From Lachnospiraceae bacterium AF51-6-b8A (GTDB taxonomy: Bacteria; Bacillota; Clostridia; Lachnospirales; Lachnospiraceae): 64,000 nt of DNA. The position numbers and the translations under genes were made by a program. Below, in pieces: positions 27,203-35,172 of this stretch. The notes below the pieces were generated by a model. That model did no database searches. It was not told the DNA's origin and was given only the letters and a program-made list of their open reading frames with translations. The DNA lies in assembly GCA_027682585.1 (NCBI GenBank), contig JAQCZH010000002.1, forward strand, positions 620,001-684,000. Direction: 5' to 3'. Numbering within the stretch: the first letter of the stretch is position 1; every line of letters starts with the position of its first letter.

Positions 27203-28363
27203 ATGCCAACTGTAAATGTAAAGATACAACCCACTATCATTAGCTGGGCGATGAGCCGGACCAGCGAAGAACAACTGGGAACGAAATTACTAAGCAATAT
27301 TCAGCAATGGCTTAGCGGCACAAAAACGCCTACCTTCAATCAAATAGAGACTTTTAGTCGAAAGGCGAATATCCCTCTCGGCTATTTCTTCTTGCAAACA
27401 CCGCCTGTCGAGGATATTAAGTTATTAGAATATAGGACTGTCGATAGTATAGAACTCGCTAATCCAAGCAGGAACTTAATTGATACGATAAATGAGATGG
27501 AGAGAGTTCAAGATTGGATGAGAGAATATCGCCAAGATACGGGCTTTGACGCTCTCCCTCTGGTTGGTCGTCTAAAAGGCCAGACTGAGCCTAAACAAAT
27601 CGCCGAAAAAATAAGAGCGGATCTAAATTTAGGGCTGGAGTGGTATGCCCATTATAAAAATCCGGCAGAATCTTTCAAATATATCAGAGGTCTTTTGGAT
27701 GAAAGTGGTGTAGTCGTAATGCTCAATGGCATTGTTGGAGCAAATAATCATCGTGCATTGAGTATTGACGAGTTTAGAGCCTTTGCCATCATCGATGAAT
27801 GGGCCCCTCTGATTTTTATCAATAGTGCTGACTCTCAGGGCGCAAAGCTGTTTTCCTTATTTCATGAGATTGCCCATATATGGTTCGGAGTAGATGATCT
27901 CTATAACGACAGAAAAAACAGTCCTCATGTTCAGCCACTGGAAGTTATTTGTAATGCTGTGGCAAGCGAGTTAATAGCCCCTCTTGATGTGTTTTTAGAT
28001 AAGTGGAGATATCTTTCTGCATTAGATAAGCGGGAAAGAATCTCTCTGCTGGCAAAGACCTTTAAATGTAGTGAAAGTGTCATTGCCAGGAGGGCATTTG
28101 ATACCAACAAGATCAGCAAAAAAATGTACAATGACGTTGTTGCAGAAGGTATTGAGGCATATAAAATACAAAAAGACAGCAAGGGATCTGGTGGTGGAGA
28201 CTACTATAACACCGCGAAATCTCGACTTGATGGATGTTTTGTACGGGCACTTTGCGAAAGCATTACCTCTGGCAGAACAACATTCACAGAAGCTTACAGA
28301 CTGACAAACACCAATAGAAAGACCTTTCCAGAAGTTGCTATGCGTCTTGGAGGGGGGATTTGA
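27203..28363 (+). CDS. ImmA/IrrE family metallopeptidase with N-terminal HTH-like region
   Basis: Predicted cytoplasmic zinc peptidase of the kind that cleaves repressors or antitoxins. The 386-residue protein starts with an XRE-like segment (residues 10-60, QWLSGTKTPTFNQIETFSRK then IPLGYFFL) and carries the zinc motif HEIAH (221-225) with Glu257 (NAVASELIAP) as a likely third ligand. Its stop overlaps the ATG of the following PIN-like gene (TGATG), so the two form one unit. Base composition is clearly more AT-rich than the flanking housekeeping genes, suggesting acquisition. An antitoxin or anti-repressor-type role is inferred, not shown. Confidence 0.88.
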   Translation: MPTVNVKIQPTIISWAMSRTSEEQLGTKLLSNIQQWLSGTKTPTFNQIETFSRKANIPLGYFFLQTPPVEDIKLLEYRTVDSIELANPSRNLIDTINEMERVQDWMREYRQDTGFDALPLVGRLKGQTEPKQIAEKIRADLNLGLEWYAHYKNPAESFKYIRGLLDESGVVVMLNGIVGANNHRALSIDEFRAFAIIDEWAPLIFINSADSQGAKLFSLFHEIAHIWFGVDDLYNDRKNSPHVQPLEVICNAVASELIAPLDVFLDKWRYLSALDKRERISLLAKTFKCSESVIARRAFDTNKISKKMYNDVVAEGIEAYKIQKDSKGSGGGDYYNTAKSRLDGCFVRALCESITSGRTTFTEAYRLTNTNRKTFPEVAMRLGGGI

Positions 28364-28884
28364 TGGATAAACAGGAAATCTTTCTTATTGATTCAAATGC
28401 ACTCATAACGCCATTCAGGTTTTATTATGCGTTTGATTTAGTTCCGCCATATTGGAAAGAACTAAAAAAGCATCTTGTTTCTGGAGAAGTGGTAATACTT
28501 GACGCAGTGAAGGATGAGATAGAAAAGGGACAGGACGACCTGTCAAAATGGCTTTCCGGTGTGAGTCATCTTGCTATTGTACCTAAAATAACGGAGCAGA
28601 CCGTAAAAGAATACCAAAATGTGATGCAGTTTGTGGCCAGTTCCGGATATTATACAGAAAGAGCGCTGACATCATGGGCCCCGGAAAACATTGCGGATCC
28701 TTGGCTGATTGCTTCAGCGAAAGCAAATGGATATACACTCGTAACTCAGGAAGTAAGGTCTCGTGGATTAAGCAAAAAAACTCCCAACAAGTCTGCCAAA
28801 ATTCCAGATGTCGCGGAGTATTTAGGTGTAAAGGCAATAGATATTTTTGAAATGATGCGTAGATTAGGGATTATCATCCGGTAA
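28363..28884 (+). CDS. DUF4411 family PIN-like protein (putative toxin nuclease)
   Basis: Predicted PIN-fold ribonuclease. The 173-residue protein shows the spaced acidic residues of the fold: Asp10 (FLIDSNALI), Glu52/Glu54 (KDEIEKG), Asp112 (NIADPWLIASAKANG) and Glu130 (LVTQEV). The ATG overlaps the ImmA/IrrE stop, and a GGAGG site lies in the end of that gene. Such pairs are thought to act as toxin-antitoxin-like or defence modules. The acidic set looks intact, so the nuclease should be active if made. Confidence 0.82.
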   Translation: MDKQEIFLIDSNALITPFRFYYAFDLVPPYWKELKKHLVSGEVVILDAVKDEIEKGQDDLSKWLSGVSHLAIVPKITEQTVKEYQNVMQFVASSGYYTERALTSWAPENIADPWLIASAKANGYTLVTQEVRSRGLSKKTPNKSAKIPDVAEYLGVKAIDIFEMMRRLGIIIR

Positions 28885-28954
28885 ATATCAGATGAGTGCA
28901 AATGACATAGAGACATCATATTAGATCCTTTTCGGTAGTATTATTCTCTATGTT

Positions 28955-28983
28955 GGATGGGCGAGTTAAATCTCTGCCCATCC
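28955..28983. terminator. hairpin between convergent genes
   Basis: GGATGGGC and GCCCATCC (28955-28962, 28976-28983) with an inner GAG/CTC pair form a strong stem between the DUF4411 gene and the convergent lipoprotein gene. There is no clear U-tract on either strand. Confidence 0.4.
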
Positions 28984-29002
28984 GACTGATTGAAAAAGTA
29001 AT

Positions 29003-29884
29003 TCAGTTATGGTTTTTTGCATCAACAGAAACGCAGAAGGAACTAGTATCCTTTCTATAATAAATATAAAGAACATATCCATCAGAATTTTCTGCTTTAT
29101 ATGATCCAGAATAACTTTGTGGCTTTGAAGTATAGCCTGCCTCTTTACAATTTTTGATATAGGAATTGAATTGATCTGGGGATACACCAAATACTTCAAA
29201 TGAGAATGAATTTTCATAGTCACTTAGGGTTCTTATAACTTTAGCTTCTGGTTTTGGAATTTTGTTACCAAGTTCTGTTTGCGACCACTGAATTGCCTGT
29301 TCGGTTTCTGAGCCTGATGAATATTTTTTGGAGTCAAAATCATAATATTCAGTATGAATTTTCCCATCATCAACATACTTGATAGTTGCAATATCTGGAA
29401 CAAACATATTATAAAGATCCATGCCGTTTATAGGATAACCATAGCCATAATAACACGCAATGTTTGAAGCACTTTCGTCAGGATTAATGACCTTGGTAAC
29501 GTTAGTGTACATAGTAATCGGTTCACTTTTTATTCGTTCAAGAGTTTTGTCATCAACTTTGAAATTGTTTTTGAGGTCGAAATAAAACTTTGATTTATCA
29601 TCGTCAGTAAGCCCTTCCTTCGTTTTAAAAGTAAGCTTAAAATCGACCAGAATATATTTTGACTTATTTTTGATATTAGTATATACAGAGCGATGTCCGT
29701 CGTCGATACCCTCATCAATTTCCCAATTTAGGTCTTCTATTTTTATTCTTGATTTTGAACTGCCCTCGGTGGATTCTTTAGATGCGGGTCTTGTGTCGTT
29801 GGAATTAGAATTACCGCATCCAACAAAAACTATTGTAATACTAAGCATCAGTATGAGAACAAAAATAGATTTGTTTTTTGACAT
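29003..29884 (-). CDS. lipoprotein with C-terminal DUF6591-like domain
   Basis: Predicted membrane-anchored lipoprotein of unknown function. The 293-residue precursor has a lysine-rich start, a hydrophobic stretch and a lipobox IVFVGCG (Cys about 23), then a Ser/Asn-rich linker. Residues about 215-285 contain a domain (EVFGVSPDQFNSYIKNCKEA, then GYVLYIYY) that also occurs twice in the next gene upstream. The middle part (about 50-205) resembles nothing I know. AT-rich composition marks it as part of the accessory island. Confidence 0.75.
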   Translation of the reverse strand: MSKNKSIFVLILMLSITIVFVGCGNSNSNDTRPASKESTEGSSKSRIKIEDLNWEIDEGIDDGHRSVYTNIKNKSKYILVDFKLTFKTKEGLTDDDKSKFYFDLKNNFKVDDKTLERIKSEPITMYTNVTKVINPDESASNIACYYGYGYPINGMDLYNMFVPDIATIKYVDDGKIHTEYYDFDSKKYSSGSETEQAIQWSQTELGNKIPKPEAKVIRTLSDYENSFSFEVFGVSPDQFNSYIKNCKEAGYTSKPQSYSGSYKAENSDGYVLYIYYRKDTSSFCVSVDAKNHN

Positions 29885-30074
29885 GATTTTGCCTTTCTAT
29901 AAATGATAAAGATTGCAGAAGCAATACTCTGTTTATATGTAATTATGGAGCCATCCGCCTTAGGTTTATGCTTGATCGTTAACTGCAGACCAGTTGATTG
30001 CTCTTTCCCACGGCCATTACATATTAGCCTTCAATATGAAAATTTTTCGCAATCGGCTAAAACCATCGGAATGA

Positions 30075-30105
30075 AATGCCAAACTGATTCTCTCAGCCTG
30101 GCATT
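30075..30105 (-). terminator. terminator-like hairpin after the zinc-ribbon/DUF6591 gene
   Basis: AATGCCA/TGGCATT arms (30075-30081, 30099-30105) with an inner CTGA/TCAG pair; on the minus strand TTCATTCC follows, a weak U-tract. Confidence 0.45.
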
Positions 30106-30133
30106 CCTGGACCAATTAAACAATCAAACGGAT

Positions 30134-31286
30134 TTACTGCACTTCAAGTAGCTTCTTGCTGACTCTCGCCTGTACATCAATATAGTACGCTGTCTCGGCG
30201 TCATTCATGCCATCGCTCTTCCATTGGTCAAACTTATTGATCGTTTCTGCATATTGGCTCATCATCTTCGAATAGTTGGCAAGCAACTTGGGATCGCTCG
30301 GATTCGCTTTATACTTCTTCATAAAATCCACATATTTATTCATAAACGCTTCATAGCTATCCATAGCAGATTTAAAGTCAGCGCGAATTTTAGTTGAATC
30401 TGCCTTGTTCTCTTGGGGTTTCTGTTCCTGCTGAGAACCATCTGATGCCTTTTCAGAACTTGATTGCTGAGACGAAGCTACATCTTTGCCCTTTGGTGCA
30501 TGAATTTCAACTGACATAATGTTGTTTCCAACATAAGTAAGAGAGACATGGTATCCCTCGTTATTATCAGCGTAATAAGATCTCTCCCCTTTGTTATACT
30601 TTACGTTAAACCCTCTGGAAGAGCATTCCGCAACATACTGATCATAATCTGCTTTACTGGTGTCGCTTATGTATAGCTGAAAGCTCTCATCACTTTCATA
30701 TGAAATTTTTCCCTTCAGCGATTTTGGCGTCGGAAGAACCTTTCCGAGCGTGCTTGTAGGCCACGTGATCTCCCCAAATGTCATAGGCGCTTGTAAGTCA
30801 ATCGATATGTCATCACTGCTATGACTCAAATGCAATTTGAAGCCTTTGGAATTGTATGCTTCATATGTACCTGATGACTGTACAGGATCAATTGTAAATC
30901 CTTTTGCACTACAATCATCTTTATATTTCTGATACTGATCATCTTTGACTCCCATAAGAGAAACCGATAATTTCTCACTTGTGTTTATACTGAGATTTCC
31001 CCTTGTTGAAGGAGGTTTTGGGAGCTCTTCCTTTAAGACAATTTTCGACCAGTCGATTCTTTTTCCCCCGTTCCTCCCCGGTCGAATCAAATATATGATG
31101 AAGACTGCCAGAACAAGAATAAGATAGAACCACCACTTCTTATAGATCGGCTTTTGGGGCTTCTTGTGTCGCTCACTTCCCGTTTCTATCGGATTTTGTG
31201 TGACATTTATACCCCCCCTCGGCTTTTGTCCCGCATTTCGGGCAGAAACTTCCCTCAAACTCATTTCCGCATTTCTGACATTTCAT
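30134..31286 (-). CDS. zinc-ribbon, single-span membrane protein with two DUF6591-like domains, split by a G7 tract
   Basis: The natural start is the ATG at 31286, preceded by a strong AGGAGG site; it encodes a zinc ribbon (MKCQKCGNEF then FCPKCGTKAEGG). At a run of seven G (31212-31218) the frame ends 13 codons later. The main downstream frame, open from 31264, is one base out of register and encodes NVTQNPIETGSERHKKP, a membrane helix (KKWWFYLILVLAVFIIYLI), two repeats of a surface domain (about 85-160 and 175-250), a Ser/Gln linker and a helical tail. Losing one G would join the two into a protein of about 383 residues. So the gene is phase-variable, uses slippage, or is broken. galK lies 37 bases upstream. 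Confidence 0.75.
31212..31218 (-). repeat. G7 homopolymer tract at the frame junction
   Basis: Seven consecutive G on the coding strand, exactly where the zinc-ribbon frame must change to the membrane/DUF6591 frame. Six G would restore one continuous gene. Confidence 0.85.
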
Positions 31287-31323
31287 TTCTTTTTCCTCCT
31301 TAAAAATGTCTATCCACACACCC

Positions 31324-32508
31324 TTAATTGGGCAATGCTACCCTTCTCGCCCCGTCTCCGATCTCGACCACATAGAACTCGGCATTGATTCCGGTCTTCT
31401 CCCTGTAGGCAGCCCCGACCTGCTCAATAAATGTGTCAATGGCATCATTCTTCACCAGGCTGACCGTACAGCCCCCGAAGCCTCCCCCGGTAATGCGGCT
31501 TCCGATCACGCCCGGAACCTGCCACGCCTCCTCAACCAGAATATCGACTTCCGAGCAGGAGACCTCATAATCATCCCGCAGAGATACGTGAGAAGCATTC
31601 ATCAGCTGCCCGAACTCCTCGATCCGGCCTGCCTTCAGAGCCTCTACAGCGCGAATGGTTCGCTGATTTTCATAGACAGCATGCTTGGCTCTCCTGCGGC
31701 AAACAGGATCCTGGATCAGGTCTGCGTTGGACGCGAACTCCTCCTCGCTAAGTTCACCCAGGGATTCAATATCCAGCTCCGTCTGTAATTCCTCCAGAGC
31801 CCTGGCGCACTCATTCCTCCGGTCATTGTATGCTGAATCTACCAGAGAGTGCTTAACCTTGGAATTGGTAATCAGAATCTTGGCATCCGGCAGCAGAATC
31901 GGCGCATAGTCATAAGAGAGAGCGGCGCAGTCCAGGAAAATGGCAGCGTCTTTCCTGCCCATAGCGACAGCGAACTGATCCATAATCCCGCAGTTACAGC
32001 CATTGAAATGATTTTCAGAATACTGACCGACCAGAGCCAGATCAATATTGCTGAGCGAGTCGAATCCATAGAGATCACGGACAATCACACCGGTCAGCAC
32101 TTCCAGAGAAGCAGAGGAAGAGAGGCCCGACCCATTGGGAATATCTCCGTAGATCGCCATATCAAAACCCGCATTCAGTGTCAGCCCCTTGACCTTATCC
32201 AGAGCCCAGATTACACCCAGGGGATAGTTGGCCCAGCCATAAGCCTCCTTATAGCTGATATCGGACAAGTCTATCTCCACAGGCTGGCCGCCTTGTATAT
32301 TTACAGAGAAGAAATGGATCTTTGTGTCTTCTCTCTTTCTTGCAAGGCCGTAGGTCCCGATCGTCAGAGCGCAGGGGAAAACATGTCCCCCGTTATAATC
32401 CGTGTGCTCCCCGATCAGGTTGACGCGGCCGGGGGAAAAGTACTCCCGGATATCACCGCCCGCTCCGAAGAGTCCCTCAAACTTATGCCGTAAATCCTCC
32501 CGATTCAT
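31324..32508 (-). CDS. galK: galactokinase
   Basis: Phosphorylates galactose to galactose-1-phosphate (Leloir pathway). The 394-residue protein has the GHMP-kinase signature GRVNLIGEHTDYNGG near 29-43, the ATP-binding GLSSSASLEV and the third motif GGGFGGCTVSLV. The start MNREDLRHKFEG fits the family; a GTG 16 codons upstream is also possible. galT and galE are not in the window. No terminator separates it from the downstream zinc-ribbon gene. Confidence 0.95.
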   Translation of the reverse strand: MNREDLRHKFEGLFGAGGDIREYFSPGRVNLIGEHTDYNGGHVFPCALTIGTYGLARKREDTKIHFFSVNIQGGQPVEIDLSDISYKEAYGWANYPLGVIWALDKVKGLTLNAGFDMAIYGDIPNGSGLSSSASLEVLTGVIVRDLYGFDSLSNIDLALVGQYSENHFNGCNCGIMDQFAVAMGRKDAAIFLDCAALSYDYAPILLPDAKILITNSKVKHSLVDSAYNDRRNECARALEELQTELDIESLGELSEEEFASNADLIQDPVCRRRAKHAVYENQRTIRAVEALKAGRIEEFGQLMNASHVSLRDDYEVSCSEVDILVEEAWQVPGVIGSRITGGGFGGCTVSLVKNDAIDTFIEQVGAAYREKTGINAEFYVVEIGDGARRVALPN

Positions 32509-32689
32509 TTCCTGCTCCCTCTTTCCTGAAATCCCCAAATCACATGCGATCGTCACGAACTCCCATTCCTGTTCAAGGCCCCGGGCTTATTCTCCCTGCC
32601 TTTTCTTTCGCCGTCAGAATCTTTCGGATGCCTCAAGCAGCATCACAATATCATTTAAATTTTACACATCCCTCCGAAAATTGGCAACG

Positions 32690-32727
32690 AAAAAGAGCCC
32701 TCCGGCTTGGCCGAAGAGACTCTTTTT
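32690..32727 (-). terminator. terminator of the rpsF-ssb-rpsR operon
   Basis: AAAAAGAG (32690-32697) pairs with CTCTTTTT (32720-32727), with an inner CCGGC/GCCG stem; the minus strand ends in CTCTTTTTCG. Confidence 0.82.
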
Positions 32728-32746
32728 CTTGCAAAATCGCTTACAA

Positions 32747-32977
32747 TCAGTCTTCCACGTAGGGCATGATTGCAAGATGACGCGCGCGCTTGATCGCAGT
32801 GGTCAGCGCTCTCTGATGTCTGGCGCAGGTACCGGTAATACGACGGGGAAGAATCTTCCCTCTCTCGGAAACATACTTGCGCAACTGGTTGGCATCCTTA
32901 TAATTAATAGCTGCCTCGCTGCCGCAGAACACGCAGACCTTTTTTCTTCTATGCGCGGGTCTTCTGTTAAAAGCCAT
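32747..32977 (-). CDS. rpsR: 30S ribosomal protein S18
   Basis: Small-subunit protein bS18 of the platform, partner of S6. The 76-residue product contains [20 protein letters not shown] and [20 protein letters not shown]. It retains cysteines (VCVFCG and GTCARH), the zinc-capable form of S18. It is the last gene of rpsF-ssb-rpsR. Confidence 0.98.
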   Translation of the reverse strand: MAFNRRPAHRRKKVCVFCGSEAAINYKDANQLRKYVSERGKILPRRITGTCARHQRALTTAIKRARHLAIMPYVED

Positions 32978-32990
32978 GACTTAACCTCCT

Positions 32991-33437
32991 CTAGTTAAAT
33001 GGAAGCTCCTCTTCAATACCGTCAGGGATGTTCATAAAGCCATCACCTGCATCTGTCGTCGGAGCCTGCTGCGGCGCTCCCAGATCTGCACCGGTATAAG
33101 AGCCATTCTGCTGGGCTGCGGCCTTGGACTCCGCGAACTCAATATTGTTCGCAATGACCTGAAAACCATAGACCATCTGGCCTTCCTTATTCTGGTAATT
33201 GTCGTTCTGGATCTCACCGTCTAATACGATTTTTGTTCCCTTGCGGAGATACTTCTCAACGAACTCGCCCAGCCTGCCAAAAGCCGTACAATTGAAGAAA
33301 TCTGCGGTGGGCTGACCATCACGCTTAAATCTTCTGTCAACGGCGATGGAAAATCTGGCAATTGCGTTATTGTTGGCACCGCCGTAGCGAACCTCGGGAT
33401 CTCTCGTCAAGCGTCCCATAAGAATGAGTTTATTCAT
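32991..33437 (-). CDS. ssb: single-stranded DNA-binding protein
   Basis: Tetrameric ssDNA-binding protein for replication and repair. The 148-residue product has the OB fold (MNKLILMGRLTRDPEVRY, FNCTAFGRLGEFVEKYLRKG), a Gln/Ala/Pro-rich linker and the acidic C-terminal tip DGIEEELPFN that docks partner proteins. The position between rpsF and rpsR is standard in Firmicutes. Confidence 0.97.
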   Translation of the reverse strand: MNKLILMGRLTRDPEVRYGGANNNAIARFSIAVDRRFKRDGQPTADFFNCTAFGRLGEFVEKYLRKGTKIVLDGEIQNDNYQNKEGQMVYGFQVIANNIEFAESKAAAQQNGSYTGADLGAPQQAPTTDAGDGFMNIPDGIEEELPFN

Positions 33438-33476
33438 CTGATCTCCTATCTGCAGCGAAATACTTCGCTGTGCTAA

Positions 33477-33767
33477 TTACTGCTCGTCCCTGCGAACAAA
33501 TAAGAAGCGAAGAACATTGTCCATGATGCGGATATCACCTTCCAGCTGAGCGGGAACACTGGTCTCTGCCTCAAACTGAATGTAGTAGTAGAAGGCCTCA
33601 CCCATATTCTGGATCTCGTAAGCGAGCTTCTGCTTGCCCTTCTCCTCTACGTCCGTCACAGTGCCGCCGACACGGGTAATGTAACCCTTTGCCTTCTCAA
33701 CGACAGCTGCTCTGGCATCATCTTCGATCTTAGCATTAACAACGAGTGCTAATTCATACTTTGCCAT
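33477..33767 (-). CDS. rpsF: 30S ribosomal protein S6
   Basis: Small-subunit protein bS6, dimerises with S18 on the platform. The 96-residue product starts MAKYELALVVNAKIEDDAR and contains KLAYEIQNMGEAFYYYIQFE. The leader of about 75 bases contains TGCTCCGGAGCA and GTGCCGGGGCCAC hairpins; CCG-bearing stems are known targets of S6-S18 autoregulation, but I only infer that here. Confidence 0.98.
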   Translation of the reverse strand: MAKYELALVVNAKIEDDARAAVVEKAKGYITRVGGTVTDVEEKGKQKLAYEIQNMGEAFYYYIQFEAETSVPAQLEGDIRIMDNVLRFLFVRRDEQ

Positions 33768-33848
33768 TGCGTCTAACCTCCTTCTGGTCTTGTGGCCCCG
33801 GCACTCATGCTCCGGAGCAAGGAATATTTACATATACCACGAATTGAT

Positions 33849-33877
33849 ATTCTATCATGGAAATCAGCAGGCCGCAA
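33849..33877 (-). promoter_or_regulatory. rpsF operon promoter
   Basis: Minus-strand TTGCGG (33872-33877) and TAGAAT (33849-33854), spacing 17. Transcription would start about 75 bases before rpsF. Confidence 0.65.
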
Positions 33878-33894
33878 GAGTCAGTTTGTGCGCT

Positions 33895-33943
33895 ACGGTG
33901 CCGCGTGGCCGCGAGTCGCGGCGTATCACCCGTGTGCCACCGT
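33895..33943. repeat. GC-rich nested inverted repeat upstream of the rpsF promoter
   Basis: Outer arms ACGGTG/CACCGT and a perfect inner palindrome GCCGCGA-G-TCGCGGC (33908-33922). It lies between the DUF951 gene and the rpsF promoter and has no U-tract. Confidence 0.6.
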
Positions 33944-33995
33944 GTATCAGCGTCATTCCATTCTATCCTGAATAATGTGTTCGACTTTCCTTTTT

Positions 33996-34199
33996 TTATA
34001 ATGCAGGGGAATTTCTCTGCCCACTCACCTTCCGTATGCTCTTCTCCACTTTATTTCTTGGCAGCAGGAGCAAATGCCCGCAGCCCAGGCACTCCAGGCG
34101 AATGTCCGCCCCCACCCGCAGAAGCTTCCAGTCTCTGCTCCCGCAGGGGTGGGGCTTTTTCATCGTAACAATGTCACCGACATGCAAATCCATGGGCAT
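33996..34199 (-). CDS. DUF951 family small protein
   Basis: Small protein of unknown function, 67 residues. MPMDLHVGDIVTMKKPHPCG and RVGADIRLECLGCGHLLLLP match the DUF951 family, with two cysteine groups (PCG, CLGCG) that could bind zinc. The start follows a GGAG site; upstream open codons belong to the end of the sirtuin gene region. It is the last gene of a long minus-strand run. Confidence 0.88.
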   Translation of the reverse strand: MPMDLHVGDIVTMKKPHPCGSRDWKLLRVGADIRLECLGCGHLLLLPRNKVEKSIRKVSGQRNSPAL

Positions 34200-34305
34200 A
34201 GCCTCTCTCCTAATCTGTCTCTTGCCAGGGCCATTGATCAACAAAATCCCCGCGGCCCTCTTCATCCCGCAAATCCGCTTAAGACACGCAAGTCTCGGGC
34301 CTTTC

Positions 34306-35124
34306 CTACACCTTGATCTTCCCCAGGATCTCCCCGATCGAACCGTGGATGACCAGATCCGCCAGCTCATCTTGGGCGGTTGCGTCCCGGTTGATCAGAA
34401 CCAGATGTTCCCCCTGATAATAGCGAATAAAACCTGCTGCCGGGTACACCGTCAGAGAGGTTCCCCCAATAATGAGAAGATCCGCCTCCTCAATCGCCTG
34501 CAGAGCGCCATGGATAACTTTCTCATCCAGCCCCTCCTCATAGAGAACCACATCCGGCTTGATGATTCCGCCGCAGTTCGGGCAGCGGGGCACAGGCGCC
34601 TCATCGTCCCTGTGCGCCAGCAGATAGGCCCCATCAAAGAAATGCCCGCAGGACATGCAGTGATTCCTGTGAACAGATCCATGCAGTTCGAAGACCTTCC
34701 TGCTGCCCGCCCGCTGATGCAGTCCGTCAATATTCTGAGTGATGACGGCGGATAACTTGCCGGCGGCCTCCAGTTCCGCCAGTTTTCTGTGAGCGGCATT
34801 GGGCTCAATGTTTCCGTCCCCCTGTCCCCTCCTGGCGGAAGGCTTGCTCCGGGCAACCGTCTTCGGATCCAAAAGACCGGCTACAAGCAGCTTGTCGAAG
34901 TAAAAGCGATAGAAATCCTCCGGCTGGCGCATGAAGAAAGAATGGCTCAGAATCGTCTCCGGCGGATACTTATAGTGCTCGTGATAGAGTCCGTCCTGAC
35001 TGCGGAAGTCCTTAAGACCGCTCTCTGTGCTGACGCCGGCTCCACCGAAGAAGACGATCTCAGAGGCTCCGTCGATCAGCGCCTGCAGACTCCTGATCTG
35101 CTCGTCCAAATTTCGGCTGTTCAT
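34306..35124 (-). CDS. NAD-dependent protein deacylase (sirtuin)
   Basis: Removes acyl groups from lysines using NAD+. The 272-residue protein shows GAGVSTESGLKDFR, TQNIDGLHQRAG, the catalytic HGS, a zinc site of two CxxC pairs (CMSCG, CPNCG) and GTSLTVYPAAG. An insertion of about 24 residues (near 85-110, basic and Gly-rich) separates FDKLL from PNAAHRKL. It lies 48 bases after rsmI in the same direction. Confidence 0.93.
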   Translation of the reverse strand: MNSRNLDEQIRSLQALIDGASEIVFFGGAGVSTESGLKDFRSQDGLYHEHYKYPPETILSHSFFMRQPEDFYRFYFDKLLVAGLLDPKTVARSKPSARRGQGDGNIEPNAAHRKLAELEAAGKLSAVITQNIDGLHQRAGSRKVFELHGSVHRNHCMSCGHFFDGAYLLAHRDDEAPVPRCPNCGGIIKPDVVLYEEGLDEKVIHGALQAIEEADLLIIGGTSLTVYPAAGFIRYYQGEHLVLINRDATAQDELADLVIHGSIGEILGKIKV

Positions 35125-35172
35125 ACCGCACTCCTTCCCGCCTGATGCTCTGCCCCAATGCCATCCGCTCCC

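Noticed and set aside
29889..29924. TTGCTT-17-TATAGA promoter for the lipoprotein gene
   Set aside because: Would start transcription about five bases before the ATG and leave the ribosome site out of the message.
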